From assembly GCA_964506505.1 (NCBI GenBank), contig CAZDKY010000030.1, forward strand, positions 1 to 28,754: a stretch of 28,754 nt of DNA, written 5' to 3'. The position numbers and the translations under genes were made by a program. Of the stretch, positions 16,109 to 24,763 are shown piece by piece. The stretch comes from M55B129 sp964506505. GTDB taxonomy: Bacteria > Bacillota > Dethiobacteria > DTU022. The notes beneath the pieces were generated by a model. That model ran no database searches. It had not been told where the DNA came from and was given only the letters and a program-made list of their open reading frames with translations. Each line of letters opens with the position of its first letter. Position 1 is the first letter of the stretch.

Positions 16109-17239
16109 CTAATAAACGATCAGATCGTCCTTGTGGATAACTTCTTCAGCAAAAGGCCGATCAATAATTTGCGCTATTTCTCTGCTGTCTTTCCGGAATA
16201 TTTTTGCCAGTTCCTCTGCCGAAAAATTGCTTAATCCCCGGCCAAGTTCATTCTCGTTTTCATCAAGAACCGCAATTAAATCTCCCTGTTCAAATTCTCC
16301 CCTGACGTCAGTCACTCCGACTGGAAGCAGGCTTTTGTTCCCCCGGCAGAGAGCTTGAGATGCTCCTCTGTCTACCGTTACGCTGCCCCGTACTATCTGT
16401 CCGTAGGCAATCCACCTTTTACGCTTACTCAGGTAATGTTTCTGCGGGCAAAAATATGTGCCTTCTCTTTCACCGTCAAGAATTCTGGATACTGCAGCAG
16501 GATTGGCCCCGTTGCATATGTACATTGGCACTCCGGACATGGTGGCAATTTCTGCTGCATGCAGTTTTGTAATCATGCCGCCTGTTGCCAGATCGTCATT
16601 TGATTTTTCTGCACAGGCCTTAATGCTTTGGTCAATTTTTTTCACAATCGGTATCATTTTTGCATCAGGATTATTTAGCGGATTGGCATTATAAAAGCCA
16701 TCTACATTTGTTAACAAGATCAGCAATTTGGCATCACTTAATCCGGCTACCATGGCTGAAAGTCGATCATTGTCACCAAATTTAATTTCTTCTGTTGAAA
16801 CAGAATCATTTTCGTTGATAATTGGGATAACACCGAACTTGAGCAGTGTTAATACGGTATTACAAATATTTATATAGCGCCTTCTGCTTATTAAATCTAT
16901 ACGGGTAAGTAAAATCTGACCTACTATTACTCCGTACTCGGCAAAAAGTTTTTCATAAATCTGGATCAGTAAACCTTGACCGACAGCTGCAATGGCCTGT
17001 TTTTCCGGTATGTTAATGGATTTGCGTAGAAGATTAAGCCTTCCCCTGCCGGCCCCTATTGAACCAGATGTAACAAGAATCACTTCGTGTCCCTTGTTGC
17101 GGATATCAGCAAGTGATCTGGCCAACTTTTCCATATAGCCAAGATTCAATTTACCGCTGCTGTGTGTTAAAAGCCTCGTTCCAACTTTTACTACTACCCT
17201 GGTTGGAATAGGATATGCCTTGAGATTTTCTTTATCCAC
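16109..17239 (-). CDS. proB: Glutamate 5-kinase (with PUA domain)
   Basis: Phosphorylates glutamate on the gamma-carboxylate, the first step of proline synthesis and normally the proline feedback point. The amino-acid kinase domain (about 12-260) shows VVVKVGTRLL, LVTSGSIGAG, INENDSVSTEEIKFGDND and TGGMITKLHAA. A C-terminal PUA domain follows (about 285-365). The GTG at 17239 is chosen: GGAG is 9 nt upstream, it overlaps the proC stop by 8 nt, and the 376 residues fit the family. An in-frame TTG at 17272 would overlap proC by 41 nt and is less likely. Confidence 0.95.
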   Translation of the reverse strand: MDKENLKAYPIPTRVVVKVGTRLLTHSSGKLNLGYMEKLARSLADIRNKGHEVILVTSGSIGAGRGRLNLLRKSINIPEKQAIAAVGQGLLIQIYEKLFAEYGVIVGQILLTRIDLISRRRYINICNTVLTLLKFGVIPIINENDSVSTEEIKFGDNDRLSAMVAGLSDAKLLILLTNVDGFYNANPLNNPDAKMIPIVKKIDQSIKACAEKSNDDLATGGMITKLHAAEIATMSGVPMYICNGANPAAVSRILDGEREGTYFCPQKHYLSKRKRWIAYGQIVRGSVTVDRGASQALCRGNKSLLPVGVTDVRGEFEQGDLIAVLDENENELGRGLSNFSAEELAKIFRKDSREIAQIIDRPFAEEVIHKDDLIVY

Positions 17240-18044
17240 GGCGCAGTTCTCCAGAACGTTTTGTTGCTTCAATAACCGCTTTCAGCAGGCTGCTTCGGAA
17301 ACCTGTTTCTTCCAAAACATGCATCGCTGCTGCTGTAGTACCGGCAGGTGATGTAACAATATTGCGCAGCTCGGCAGGATGTTTTTCATTTTCACGCAGC
17401 ATCATTGCCGAACCGATTACGTTCTGGATTACCATTTTCGAAACCACATCTCTTCTGATGCCTACTGACACGCCTGCATCAATCATTGTTTCAATAAAAA
17501 GGAACACATAGGCCGGTCCGGTTCCACTTAAGCCCGTTACCGCATCCATTAATTTCTCAGGAATACGTATTGTCAGGCCAAGTGGCTTTAACAAATTTTC
17601 TACAATATTAAATTCTTCTTCCGCAACATCGTCCCCGATGCTTATAACAATCGTTCCCTCCCCAATCAGGCAAGGAGTATTAGGCATTAATCTAATCACT
17701 TTTGCCCCGGAGGAAAGACAACTTTCTATGTATTTAATTGTAATACCGGCAGCAATTGAAATAATGATTTGTTCTGCTTTTATCGACGGTTTTATGGAGT
17801 AGAGAAGTCCTTCCGTATCCTGCGGCTTGACTGCGATAAAAATAAAACGGCACTCTGAAGCAAGTTCATTGTACCCGTCAGAAGAAACAGCCTTCAGTTC
17901 CTCAGCCAGCTGTTCCTGTCTTTCTTTATTTAAATCAAACAGGTAAAGCGAGGCAGGATCTATTCCACCTCGCTTTATCATACCTTTTGCCAATGCTGAT
18001 CCCATGGCACCACAACCGATTATTCCGATATTGCTATTTTCCAT
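17232..18044 (-). CDS. proC: Pyrroline-5-carboxylate reductase
   Basis: Reduces pyrroline-5-carboxylate to proline with NAD(P)H. The N-terminal Rossmann fold has GIIGCGAMGSALAKG (7-21) and FIFIAVKPQD. The C-terminal dimer domain carries the ProC signature, with MDAVTGLSGTGPAYVFLF and later TSPAGTTAAAMHVLE. The length of 270 is normal. It is first in the operon, behind its own promoter (18082-18110), with TAGGAG 11 nt before the ATG, and proB overlaps its 3' end. The P5C it reduces can come from ProBA or from RocD, encoded nearby. Confidence 0.96.
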   Translation of the reverse strand: MENSNIGIIGCGAMGSALAKGMIKRGGIDPASLYLFDLNKERQEQLAEELKAVSSDGYNELASECRFIFIAVKPQDTEGLLYSIKPSIKAEQIIISIAAGITIKYIESCLSSGAKVIRLMPNTPCLIGEGTIVISIGDDVAEEEFNIVENLLKPLGLTIRIPEKLMDAVTGLSGTGPAYVFLFIETMIDAGVSVGIRRDVVSKMVIQNVIGSAMMLRENEKHPAELRNIVTSPAGTTAAAMHVLEETGFRSSLLKAVIEATKRSGELRRG

Positions 18045-18081
18045 GATTATTTAAGCTCCTAAATTCAAAGATCTAAAAAAC

Positions 18082-18110
18082 ATTATATCTAAATAGTAAC
18101 AAAGTCGCAA
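18082..18110 (-). promoter_or_regulatory. Promoter of the proC operon
   Basis: On the minus strand, TTGCGA (18105-18110), a 17-bp spacer and a perfect TATAAT (18082-18087), 37 nt before the proC ATG. This separates the operon from the RNA region upstream. Confidence 0.75.
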
Positions 18111-18140
18111 CTACCGTGCTTTCAACTATTATCGGTTTTT

Positions 18141-18168
18141 GAAACAATTTTTATAATGTAATTGTTTC
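18141..18168. repeat. AT-rich 9-bp inverted repeat
   Basis: GAAACAATT / AATTGTTTC with a 10-nt loop, between the structured RNA and the proC promoter. It is followed by A on the minus strand, so it is not a standard terminator. It might protect the 3' end of the upstream RNA or bind a regulator. Confidence 0.4.
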
Positions 18169-18207
18169 CCCTGATAGATATGCCTAACCTGAACAGGGCA
18201 TAAAACA

Positions 18208-18494
18208 ACCAGGTCCCAACAGGCCTTCAAACCAACCTCCGGAATACTCTTCACTGTGCCAATCTACAGCTGAGCTTCCGCCACCACCTCTGGATGGTCT
18301 TCACTCAACCTCCGGCACGCTACTGACATTCCGAGCTGCGATTCCCGACAGTTCCGGCTCTTACCCCTTTACTGTCGATTCTTTCAGCGATCCGTGCTCC
18401 GGGAAAATCCTTAAAAGGCTTCCGGTTACCCTTCTGCCATATTGGTTTCCCTTTGCCCGGACCAGGCTTGCTCTCCAGTCTCTCGGAACCTGGT
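18208..18494 (-). ncRNA. Unassigned structured non-coding RNA gene, about 287 nt
   Basis: No convincing protein frame covers this stretch. Read on the minus strand, its first ten bases (ACCAGGTTCC, 18485-18494) pair along their full length with its last ten (18208-18217). Inside, nested helices can be drawn: TCCGGG 18456-18461 with 18398-18403; CGACAGT 18371-18377 with 18346-18352; CGGAAT 18328-18333 with 18240-18245; within that GTGCC 18314-18318 with 18256-18260; and within that ACCATC 18293-18298 with 18283-18288 on a CAGA loop. One arm near 18417-18438 has a GTAA tetraloop and an AGAA/GGAA internal loop. CGGA occurs eight times. A TTGACA promoter places the start at the first paired base. 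It lacks the hallmarks of SRP RNA, tmRNA, RNase P RNA, 6S RNA and T-boxes. A transposon-derived guide RNA (HEARO/omega type) is one untested option. Confidence 0.6.
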
Positions 18495-18501
18495 GAATTT
18501 A

Positions 18502-18529
18502 TTATTACTCAACTATTCATGTTTGTCAA
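18502..18529 (-). promoter_or_regulatory. Promoter of the structured RNA
   Basis: On the minus strand, TTGACA (18524-18529), a 16-bp spacer and TAATAA (18502-18507). The predicted start, 7 nt on, coincides with the first base of the closing helix at 18494. Confidence 0.65.
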
Positions 18530-18555
18530 GACCATAAACAAAATATTTTAATAAA

Positions 18556-19746
18556 TCAAGAAAATACTTTTTTGATGACTTTTATCGCCCAGTCGAGATC
18601 TTCATGGCTGATAATCAGCGGCGGTGCCAGTCGGATAACATTTTCATGTGTTTCCTTGGCCAAAATCCCCATGCTCATTAACTTTTCGCAGTATGGACGG
18701 GCTTTTCCCTTCAGTTCTATTCCAATCAGCAGTCCCCTCCCCCTGATCTCCTTGATCGATGGGTGCTTGATCATTCTCAATTGATTAACAAGGTAATTAC
18801 CTTTTTCAACAACACTTTCAATTAGATCTTCATCTGCCAGTATATCGAGAACGGCTATAGCAACAGCACAAGCAAGGGGATTGCCGCCGAAAGTTGAGCC
18901 GTGTGAACCCGGTTCAAATACTCCCAGGAATTCTTCGTCTGCAGTCACAGCCGAGATCGGCATTACTCCTCCTCCCAGCGATTTACCGAGGATATATACA
19001 TCCGGGACTTCATTTTCCCATTCACAGGCAAACATCTTACCGGTTCTTCCAAAAGCGGTCTGTATTTCATCGGCCATGATCATTACATTATTTTCCCTGC
19101 ACAGGGCGAAGGCTTCTTTCAGGTAGCCGTCAGGGGGAATGATGATTCCTCCTTCAGCCTGAATCGGTTCAAACATAAATGCACATGTATTTTTATTGAT
19201 CGCTTTTTTCAGGGCTTCAATGTTTCCGTATTCTATGATTTTAAATCCCGGCGTGAAAGGTCCAAAATCGGCCTTGTAGGATTGATCTGAACTTAATGAT
19301 ATAATCGTCAGGGTACGACCGTGGAAATTACCTTTACAAACAATTATTTCCGCCTGATCAGCAGGAATATTTTTAACGCGGTAAGCCCATCGCCGCACTG
19401 CTTTGATAGCTGTTTCAACCGCCTCAGCCCCTGTGTTCATTGGTAAAACCATTTCTTTACCTGTCAACCGGGCCAGTTTTGCACAGAATGGTCCAAGCTG
19501 ATCATTGTGGAACGCTCTCGAGGTCAGGGTTATTTTATCAGCCTGGTCTTTAAGCGCTTTAATAATCTTTGGATTCTTGTGTCCAAAATTCATGGCCGAA
19601 TAAGCGCTAAGCATATCCATGTAGCGTTTACCTTCAGCATCTTCAACCCAGACTCCTTCTCCCTTTGACAACACCACCGGCAAAGGGAGATAATTACGCG
19701 CACCATACTTCTCCGTTATCGACAGTATATCCCTGCTGTTTGTCAT
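18556..19746 (-). CDS. rocD: Ornithine aminotransferase
   Basis: A PLP enzyme of the class III aminotransferases that moves the delta-amino group of ornithine to 2-oxoglutarate, giving glutamate-5-semialdehyde (P5C) and glutamate. The features that point to ornithine are the N-terminal YGARNYLPLPVVLSKGEG and MNTGAEAVETAIK. NFHGRT, DEIQTAFGRTG and the PLP lysine Lys255 in LGKSLGGG are the fold's usual motifs. The length of 396 matches bacterial RocD. GGAGGT is 6-7 nt before the ATG. It lies after tRNA-Trp and its terminator, and upstream of the proline operon, which can use its product. Acetylornithine aminotransferase is the main alternative, less likely by sequence and context. Confidence 0.92.
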   Translation of the reverse strand: MTNSRDILSITEKYGARNYLPLPVVLSKGEGVWVEDAEGKRYMDMLSAYSAMNFGHKNPKIIKALKDQADKITLTSRAFHNDQLGPFCAKLARLTGKEMVLPMNTGAEAVETAIKAVRRWAYRVKNIPADQAEIIVCKGNFHGRTLTIISLSSDQSYKADFGPFTPGFKIIEYGNIEALKKAINKNTCAFMFEPIQAEGGIIIPPDGYLKEAFALCRENNVMIMADEIQTAFGRTGKMFACEWENEVPDVYILGKSLGGGVMPISAVTADEEFLGVFEPGSHGSTFGGNPLACAVAIAVLDILADEDLIESVVEKGNYLVNQLRMIKHPSIKEIRGRGLLIGIELKGKARPYCEKLMSMGILAKETHENVIRLAPPLIISHEDLDWAIKVIKKVFS

Positions 19747-19828
19747 TCATGCACCTCCATGGCTTAACATTAAAATATCCCGTCGGTGTCTCATAATTGG
19801 TCATTTGACTTCACTGAAAAACATGTAA

Positions 19829-19858
19829 ATGAGATGCCGAACTAAATCGGCATCTCAT
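19829..19858 (-). terminator. Terminator after tRNA-Trp
   Basis: A 12-bp perfect stem (ATGAGATGCCGA with TCGGCATCTCAT) and a 6-nt loop, 9 nt after the tRNA 3' end. The T-run on the minus strand is broken (TTTACATG then TTTTT), but position and stem strength support a terminator. Confidence 0.7.
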
Positions 19859-19867
19859 CCTTATACA

Positions 19868-19943
19868 TGGCAGGGGAGACAGGACTTGAACCCGCAGCCT
19901 GCGGTTTTGGAGACCGCTGCTCTGCCAGTTGAGCTACTCCCCT
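19868..19943 (-). tRNA. tRNA-Trp (anticodon CCA)
   Basis: A full cloverleaf: acceptor AGGGGAG/CTCCCCT, D arm GCTC-GAGC, anticodon stem GCGGT/ACCGC with loop CTCCAAA (CCA), T arm with loop TTCAAGT, discriminator G, and encoded CCA at 19868-19870. It has its own promoter and terminator. Confidence 0.97.
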
Positions 19944-19952
19944 TCTGGATTG

Positions 19953-19981
19953 ATTTTAGTCTATTTGACTCTCTCTGTCAA
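19953..19981 (-). promoter_or_regulatory. Promoter of tRNA-Trp
   Basis: On the minus strand, TTGACA (19976-19981), a 17-bp spacer and TAAAAT (19953-19958), about 10 nt before the tRNA 5' end, as is normal for a tRNA promoter. Confidence 0.82.
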
Positions 19982-20017
19982 TGAAAGGGCCTTCGATATT
20001 TATATAATAAATATCTT

Positions 20018-21451
20018 TCAGCTGTCGTTTCCATCACCTTTGATTACTGCCAGCGGGCGGAGCCTGGCTACCTTTTTGCTTAAGCCAATTTCAGAAAATG
20101 TGTCGACAACTGCTTCAATATCTTTATAAGCCTGAGGAGCCTCATCAAGGTAAGCTTTATAGCTTCGTCCTGATACCATCACTCCGTTAAGCCTTTCTAT
20201 TAACTGTTCTACATTTACAGAACGCCTTGCCGCAGTGCGTGACAGTACCCTTCCCGCCCCGTGATTGACTGAATTATATATTTTCCTTACTCCCGGCTCT
20301 GCCCTGATCACGTAAGATGCGGTTCCCATGCTGCCCGGTATTATGGCCGGGTGGCCTATTTCCCAATAAGCATCCGGATTGGAGCGGTGACGGGGTGGCA
20401 AAGCCCGGGTCGCCCCTTTGCGGTGAACAAGCATTATTCTATCGCCTATTTCTTCAAAACGAGCGGTATTGTGAGCAACATCATAAACCACTCCCAGGTC
20501 ATAGTCCCGATTATCCCCGCCAAACTTAAGGACAAAAGCTTTGCGAATATCGTCGGTAATCCACTGCCGGTTGCAAAAAGCAAAATTTACAGCACAGGCC
20601 ATGGCCGTCAGGTAATTTATTCCTTCTTTTGACTTGATCGGCACTGCAGCCAAACCGGCCGAGGGGATATCCAGTCTGTATTCGACAGCCTTCTTTTTCA
20701 TCACTGCCGAATAGTCAGTACAGATTTGGTGGCCGAACCCCCTGCTCCCGGTATGAATCAAAACAGTAATTTTCTCTCTTTCCAGTCCATATACCGCCGA
20801 TGCTTCCTGATCAAATACCTTTTCCACATAACCGATTTCAATAAAGTGATTTCCCCCGCCGATAGTAGAAAGCTGAAGGCCGCGATCAACCGCTTTTTTA
20901 CTGACGCTTTTGATGTCGGCTTCCGGCATAAATCCTCTTTCTTCTATGAAATCGACATCTTCCGGACGGCCTATCCCCAGTTCCAGCATATAAGGGACTC
21001 CCCCATGGATAAAACCTTCAAAATGCTTCCTAACCATCTCACTGTGCCTGCTTTTACGCCCCACTCCACTGGGAACCTGTTCTTCAATTTTATTCATCAG
21101 TTCCCTGAGAGATTTCCGATCAAATCTATCCTTTCCAATATTCGTTCTTAGTAGCCGAACACCACAGTTAATATCCATTCCCACGGCACCAGCTGATATA
21201 AGGCCATTCTCGCTGTCCATGGCCATAACTCCGCCAATTGGCAGGCCGAAACCGGTATGAATATCGGGCATACCGACAACCGGGCTGATCACGCCGGGCA
21301 GGGAAGCAGCGTCGACCAGCTGCTGCAGTGACTGATCTTCCTTAAATGATTTATAAAGACTTTTGTTCAGGTAAACCAAAACATTAGCCCTCATTTTTCC
21401 CTGCCGTTCTATTTTATAACAGTTTTTTCCGGCAGGCACGAGCCTTTGCAC
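20018..21451 (-). CDS. rtcB: RNA-splicing ligase RtcB
   Basis: Joins RNA 2',3'-cyclic phosphate or 3'-phosphate ends to 5'-OH ends using GTP and Mn2+. Cys96 in MDINCGVRLL and the histidines in GGGNHFIEIG and HTGSRGFGHQ bind metal. His397 in NSVNHGAGRVLSR is the residue that becomes guanylylated. VGMPDIHTGFGLPIGGV near the N-terminus and the final SRSYKAYLDEAPQAYKD are also typical. The length of 477 fits bacterial RtcB. The start is GTG with AAGGAGG 8 nt upstream. It is 40 nt after surE and probably the end of that operon. No archease or RtcA gene is adjacent. An AT-rich hairpin at 19995-20015 follows the stop. Confidence 0.95.
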   Translation of the reverse strand: MQRLVPAGKNCYKIERQGKMRANVLVYLNKSLYKSFKEDQSLQQLVDAASLPGVISPVVGMPDIHTGFGLPIGGVMAMDSENGLISAGAVGMDINCGVRLLRTNIGKDRFDRKSLRELMNKIEEQVPSGVGRKSRHSEMVRKHFEGFIHGGVPYMLELGIGRPEDVDFIEERGFMPEADIKSVSKKAVDRGLQLSTIGGGNHFIEIGYVEKVFDQEASAVYGLEREKITVLIHTGSRGFGHQICTDYSAVMKKKAVEYRLDIPSAGLAAVPIKSKEGINYLTAMACAVNFAFCNRQWITDDIRKAFVLKFGGDNRDYDLGVVYDVAHNTARFEEIGDRIMLVHRKGATRALPPRHRSNPDAYWEIGHPAIIPGSMGTASYVIRAEPGVRKIYNSVNHGAGRVLSRTAARRSVNVEQLIERLNGVMVSGRSYKAYLDEAPQAYKDIEAVVDTFSEIGLSKKVARLRPLAVIKGDGNDS

Positions 21452-21491
21452 TGCAGCTTCCTCCTTCTGAATTACTGGAGTTAAATATTAT

Positions 21492-22271
21492 TCATTCGAG
21501 TAGCGTTTTCAGCGACTGTATTGCCTCACGGTTCGTAAGATTATAATGGATTGGCGTAATTGAAATATAATTGTCCCTGATTGCTTTAGTATCGCTGTCT
21601 TCATCTTCCGGATCGTCTTCAACCAGCTCCCCGGCCAGCCAGTAATAAAACATCCCCCTCGGATCGACCCGCCGTTCGAATGTGTTACGGTAACGCCTCA
21701 CTCCCAGTCCGGTCACCCTGGTTCCCCTTATTATCTCTGTATTAACAGGTATATTAATATTAAGAAGCGTTTTTTTCGGAAAATCACCTTTCATTAACAG
21801 TGGAATAATACTGCAGATGTAGCGTGCTGCATCTATGTAGTTTTTACTTTCCCCTCGTCCGGTCAGGGAAACCGCTATAGAGGGTATACCCATGATTAAA
21901 CCTTCTACAGCAGCCGATACGGTTCCTGAATAAAGAACGTCCGTGCCCAGGTTGCTGCCGCGGTTGATCCCCGAGATTACCAGATCTGGACTCTCCTCGA
22001 GAATCGCTTCTACTGCCAGTTTAACAGAATCAGAAGGGGTTCCGTTTACTGAATAGCCGCAGAGTTCCTGATTATGCATGAAGTTTACTTTGTCCACCCG
22101 CAGAGGCCGGTGCATGGTAATGGCATGCCCTACAGCACTTCGCTCCCTATCGGGGGCACATATGGAAAGCGTGTAATTCTTTTTTTCTTCAAACAAAGCC
22201 TGGCTTAAATGCTGCAGACCTTCAGCATAAATACCGTCATCGTTTGTTATTAAGATATGTAAATTACTCAT
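21492..22271 (-). CDS. surE: 5'-nucleotidase SurE
   Basis: A metal-dependent phosphatase that removes the phosphate from nucleoside 5'- and 3'-monophosphates. The metal-binding NDDG (10-13) follows strand HILIT. APDRERSAVGHAIT, NGTPSDSVKLAVE and SGINRGSNLGTDVLYSGTV are family signatures. The ATG at 22271 gives 259 residues and overlaps the stop of the deaminase gene as ATGA. Extending to 22310 would add 13 residues that overlap mtaD. The linkage to MTA/SAH metabolism and rtcB suggests nucleoside recycling, but this is only context. Confidence 0.94.
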   Translation of the reverse strand: MSNLHILITNDDGIYAEGLQHLSQALFEEKKNYTLSICAPDRERSAVGHAITMHRPLRVDKVNFMHNQELCGYSVNGTPSDSVKLAVEAILEESPDLVISGINRGSNLGTDVLYSGTVSAAVEGLIMGIPSIAVSLTGRGESKNYIDAARYICSIIPLLMKGDFPKKTLLNINIPVNTEIIRGTRVTGLGVRRYRNTFERRVDPRGMFYYWLAGELVEDDPEDEDSDTKAIRDNYISITPIHYNLTNREAIQSLKTLLE

Positions 22272-23581
22272 CTTTTTTTCTTGATCCCTTCCTTCAGTCG
22301 GAAAGCACATTTTTCTGCTTCGGTTTTAATTTTTTCTTCATCCAGCGTTTTCAATTCACCCTTTTCCAGAAGGATTTGCCCTTCTACCATGACCAGTTCA
22401 ACATCCGCCGCCTGCGCGGCATAAACGAGATGGGCCACCGGATCATGCATTGGAATAAGATGGGGACGATCACACCGCAGGCCTACCAGGTCGGCTTTGT
22501 ATCCTTCCCGCAGGCTGCCTGTTGCCAAAAGTCCCAGTATTTCAGCGCCATTTATAGTAGCCATTTTCATAGCTGCCGCGGCATCAATGAGCGTGGGATC
22601 TTCGCTGGCGCCTTTGCTGATGAGCGCAGCCAGGCGCATCTCTTCGATCATATCCAAATTGTTGTTGCTGGCGGCACCGTCGGTTCCCAGGCCTACCCTG
22701 ATTCCTTCCTTCAGCATACCGGCAGCAGAGGCTATACCGCTGCCCAGTTTTAGATTGCTCCCTGGATTGTGAATTACACCCACATTTTTTTCCTTCAGTA
22801 AATAAAAATCTCTCTCCGTCAAATGGACACAGTGAGCAGCAATAACGGGATAATCAAAGAAACCCATGTTATATAACTGCTCCGGGGGAGAAAAGCCCCA
22901 TTGACGCAGGCTGTCTTCCACTTCCTTTCTCGTTTCCGAGAGGTGAATTTGCAACGGCCTTCCTGTTTTTTCAGCCAGGGCCATTACTTTCTTCAGATAT
23001 TCCGGAGGGCAAGTGTATGGGGCATGGGGGCCGATAGTAACATTGATCCGTCCCCTTTCCGCTCCATGCCACCGGTTGATAAATTCCTCCGTTTCCTGCA
23101 GCCCTTTTCCATCTTCATCGGTAAGACCCACCAGGCCGCGGGACAGGACAGCCTTCATCCCGCTCTCCACTGCTGCTTCAGCTACCTGATCCATAAAAAA
23201 ATACATATCCGTAAAGGTTGTGGTGCCGCCCTTTATCATCTCGGCAATACCAAGAAGTGTTCCCCAGTAGATATCCTCGGCCGAAAGCAGCTCTTCGATA
23301 GGCCATATTTTTTCTTCCAGCCATTCCTGGAGAGGCATATCATCTGCATAACCCCGAAAAAGAGTCATTGCAGTATGACCGTGCCCGTTGACCAGGCCGG
23401 GCATGACAATAAGGTCTTCCCCGTCAATAATTTCTGTATCACTGTCCGGCTTAATTGCCCCGGGACGCTCTACAATTTTTTCAATTCTCTCCCCTTCAAC
23501 GAGTAGATCACCTTTAAAATATGGCGATCTTTCATCATCAACAGGCACAATCATAGCATTATCTATTAGATATTTTTTCAT
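22268..23581 (-). CDS. mtaD: 5-methylthioadenosine/S-adenosylhomocysteine deaminase
   Basis: An amidohydrolase that deaminates MTA, SAH and often adenosine to the inosine forms. Metal ligands are visible as NGHGHT (His67, His69), a later His in IHLSET and AHCVHL, and the Asp of GTDGAASNNN. MTLFRGYADDMPLQEWL is the MtaD/SsnA substrate-loop motif. The ATG at 23581, after AAGGAGG, gives 437 residues. An upstream ATG at 23614 is in frame but has no ribosome site at the right distance. It lies about 113 nt after mtnA and overlaps surE by 4 nt. Chlorohydrolase-like relatives (AtzA/TrzN) are less likely given mtnP and mtnA beside it. Confidence 0.92.
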   Translation of the reverse strand: MKKYLIDNAMIVPVDDERSPYFKGDLLVEGERIEKIVERPGAIKPDSDTEIIDGEDLIVMPGLVNGHGHTAMTLFRGYADDMPLQEWLEEKIWPIEELLSAEDIYWGTLLGIAEMIKGGTTTFTDMYFFMDQVAEAAVESGMKAVLSRGLVGLTDEDGKGLQETEEFINRWHGAERGRINVTIGPHAPYTCPPEYLKKVMALAEKTGRPLQIHLSETRKEVEDSLRQWGFSPPEQLYNMGFFDYPVIAAHCVHLTERDFYLLKEKNVGVIHNPGSNLKLGSGIASAAGMLKEGIRVGLGTDGAASNNNLDMIEEMRLAALISKGASEDPTLIDAAAAMKMATINGAEILGLLATGSLREGYKADLVGLRCDRPHLIPMHDPVAHLVYAAQAADVELVMVEGQILLEKGELKTLDEEKIKTEAEKCAFRLKEGIKKKR

Positions 23582-23694
23582 CGGATCTGAACCTCCTTTT
23601 TGCCGGTTACCCATGGACCCGACAAGTACCAGCGGGCATACCGATATGTTTATGCTCCTTTAATCACCGGAGCGATGACAAGATCTTTTTTTGA

Positions 23695-24753
23695 TCAATA
23701 CAGCAGTCTGCTTATTTTCTGAGTATCAGGTTTGTTGATTACTTCTCGCTCAGTTATTAAAGCTGTTATTAGCGAAGCCGGTGTAACGTCAAAAGCAGGA
23801 TTAAATGCTGCAAATCCCTTCGGGGCAGTTTGCAAACCAAAAAATGTAGTAACTTCAGACGGTTCGCGCTGTTCGATTACTATATCATTGCCATTTTCAA
23901 TAGTATAATCTATGGTAGAAAGCGGAGCAGCAACGTAAAATGGAATGCTGTGAAAATTAGCCAGTACGGCCAGTGAATAGGTGCCAATTTTATTGGCGAC
24001 ATCACCGTTTGCTGCAATGCGGTCTGCCCCGACAATGATCAAATCAATCTTTTGCTGCGACATCATGTAGCCGGCACAGTTATCGGTAATCAAAGTAGCG
24101 GCGATTCCTTCCTCTTTCATTTCAAAGGCGGTAAGCCGCGCCCCCTGCAGGAGAGGTCTGGTTTCATCAATATAAACATGTATTTTCTTGCCCTGTTCCA
24201 CAGCCGTCCTGATCACACCCAGAGCTGTACCGTAACCACCTGTAGCCAGAGTACCGGCATTACAGTGGGTCAGGATCGAAGCCTTTTCAGGAACCAGTTC
24301 CGCACCCCTTGCCCCCATCTTCCTGTTGGTTTCTATATCCTCAGCCAGTATTTTGCATGCTTCTTTCCTCAATCCTTCTACTATTTCCTCTCTGGAGGCA
24401 TTCTCATTCCCTCTCAGCCATTCTTCGATACGATCAAGGGCCCAGGTAAGGTTAACGGCGGTGGGCCGTGTACGGGCCAGATTCACTGCCGCATCTCTGA
24501 GATGAGATATGTATTGATCCGGATCGATATCCATTGCCAGCGCTTCTTGCGCTGCCAGGGCCATCCCAAAAGCGGCAGCGATTCCGATAGCCGGTGCCCC
24601 CCTGACGCTCATACGGCAAATTGCTTCTTCCACCGTTTTTACAGAGCGACAGGTAATATATTCCTTCTTTTGCGGCAACAGGCGTTGATCGAGGATATAG
24701 AGGCACCCTTCGCGCCAAATCATCGTTTCCAGGTTGTTTTTCTTATTGATCAT
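23695..24753 (-). CDS. mtnA: S-methyl-5-thioribose-1-phosphate isomerase
   Basis: Isomerises methylthioribose-1-phosphate to methylthioribulose-1-phosphate in MTA recycling. It is related to eIF2B subunits. The motif RGAPAIG (51-57), catalytic Cys164 in LTHCNAGTLATGGYGTA and catalytic Asp244 in VGADRIAANGDVANKIGTY match the family. The ATG at 24753, 10 nt after the mtnP stop, gives 352 residues, the normal size. The longer frame from 24807 would overlap mtnP by 44 nt. No mtnB, mtnC, mtnD, mtnE or mtnK is in the window. Confidence 0.95.
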   Translation of the reverse strand: MINKKNNLETMIWREGCLYILDQRLLPQKKEYITCRSVKTVEEAICRMSVRGAPAIGIAAAFGMALAAQEALAMDIDPDQYISHLRDAAVNLARTRPTAVNLTWALDRIEEWLRGNENASREEIVEGLRKEACKILAEDIETNRKMGARGAELVPEKASILTHCNAGTLATGGYGTALGVIRTAVEQGKKIHVYIDETRPLLQGARLTAFEMKEEGIAATLITDNCAGYMMSQQKIDLIIVGADRIAANGDVANKIGTYSLAVLANFHSIPFYVAAPLSTIDYTIENGNDIVIEQREPSEVTTFFGLQTAPKGFAAFNPAFDVTPASLITALITEREVINKPDTQKISRLLY

Positions 24754-24763
24754 GGCTTTTTCT

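Noticed and set aside
18141..18168. Terminator for the structured RNA
   Set aside because: The stem is good, but it is followed by A rather than T on the minus strand.
18208..18494. Identity as SRP RNA, 6S RNA, tmRNA, RNase P RNA, cobalamin riboswitch or T-box
   Set aside because: The signature sequences of these were looked for and not found (for example GGAAGGAAGCAGC of SRP domain IV, GAGGAAAGTC of RNase P, the T-box core GGTACC).
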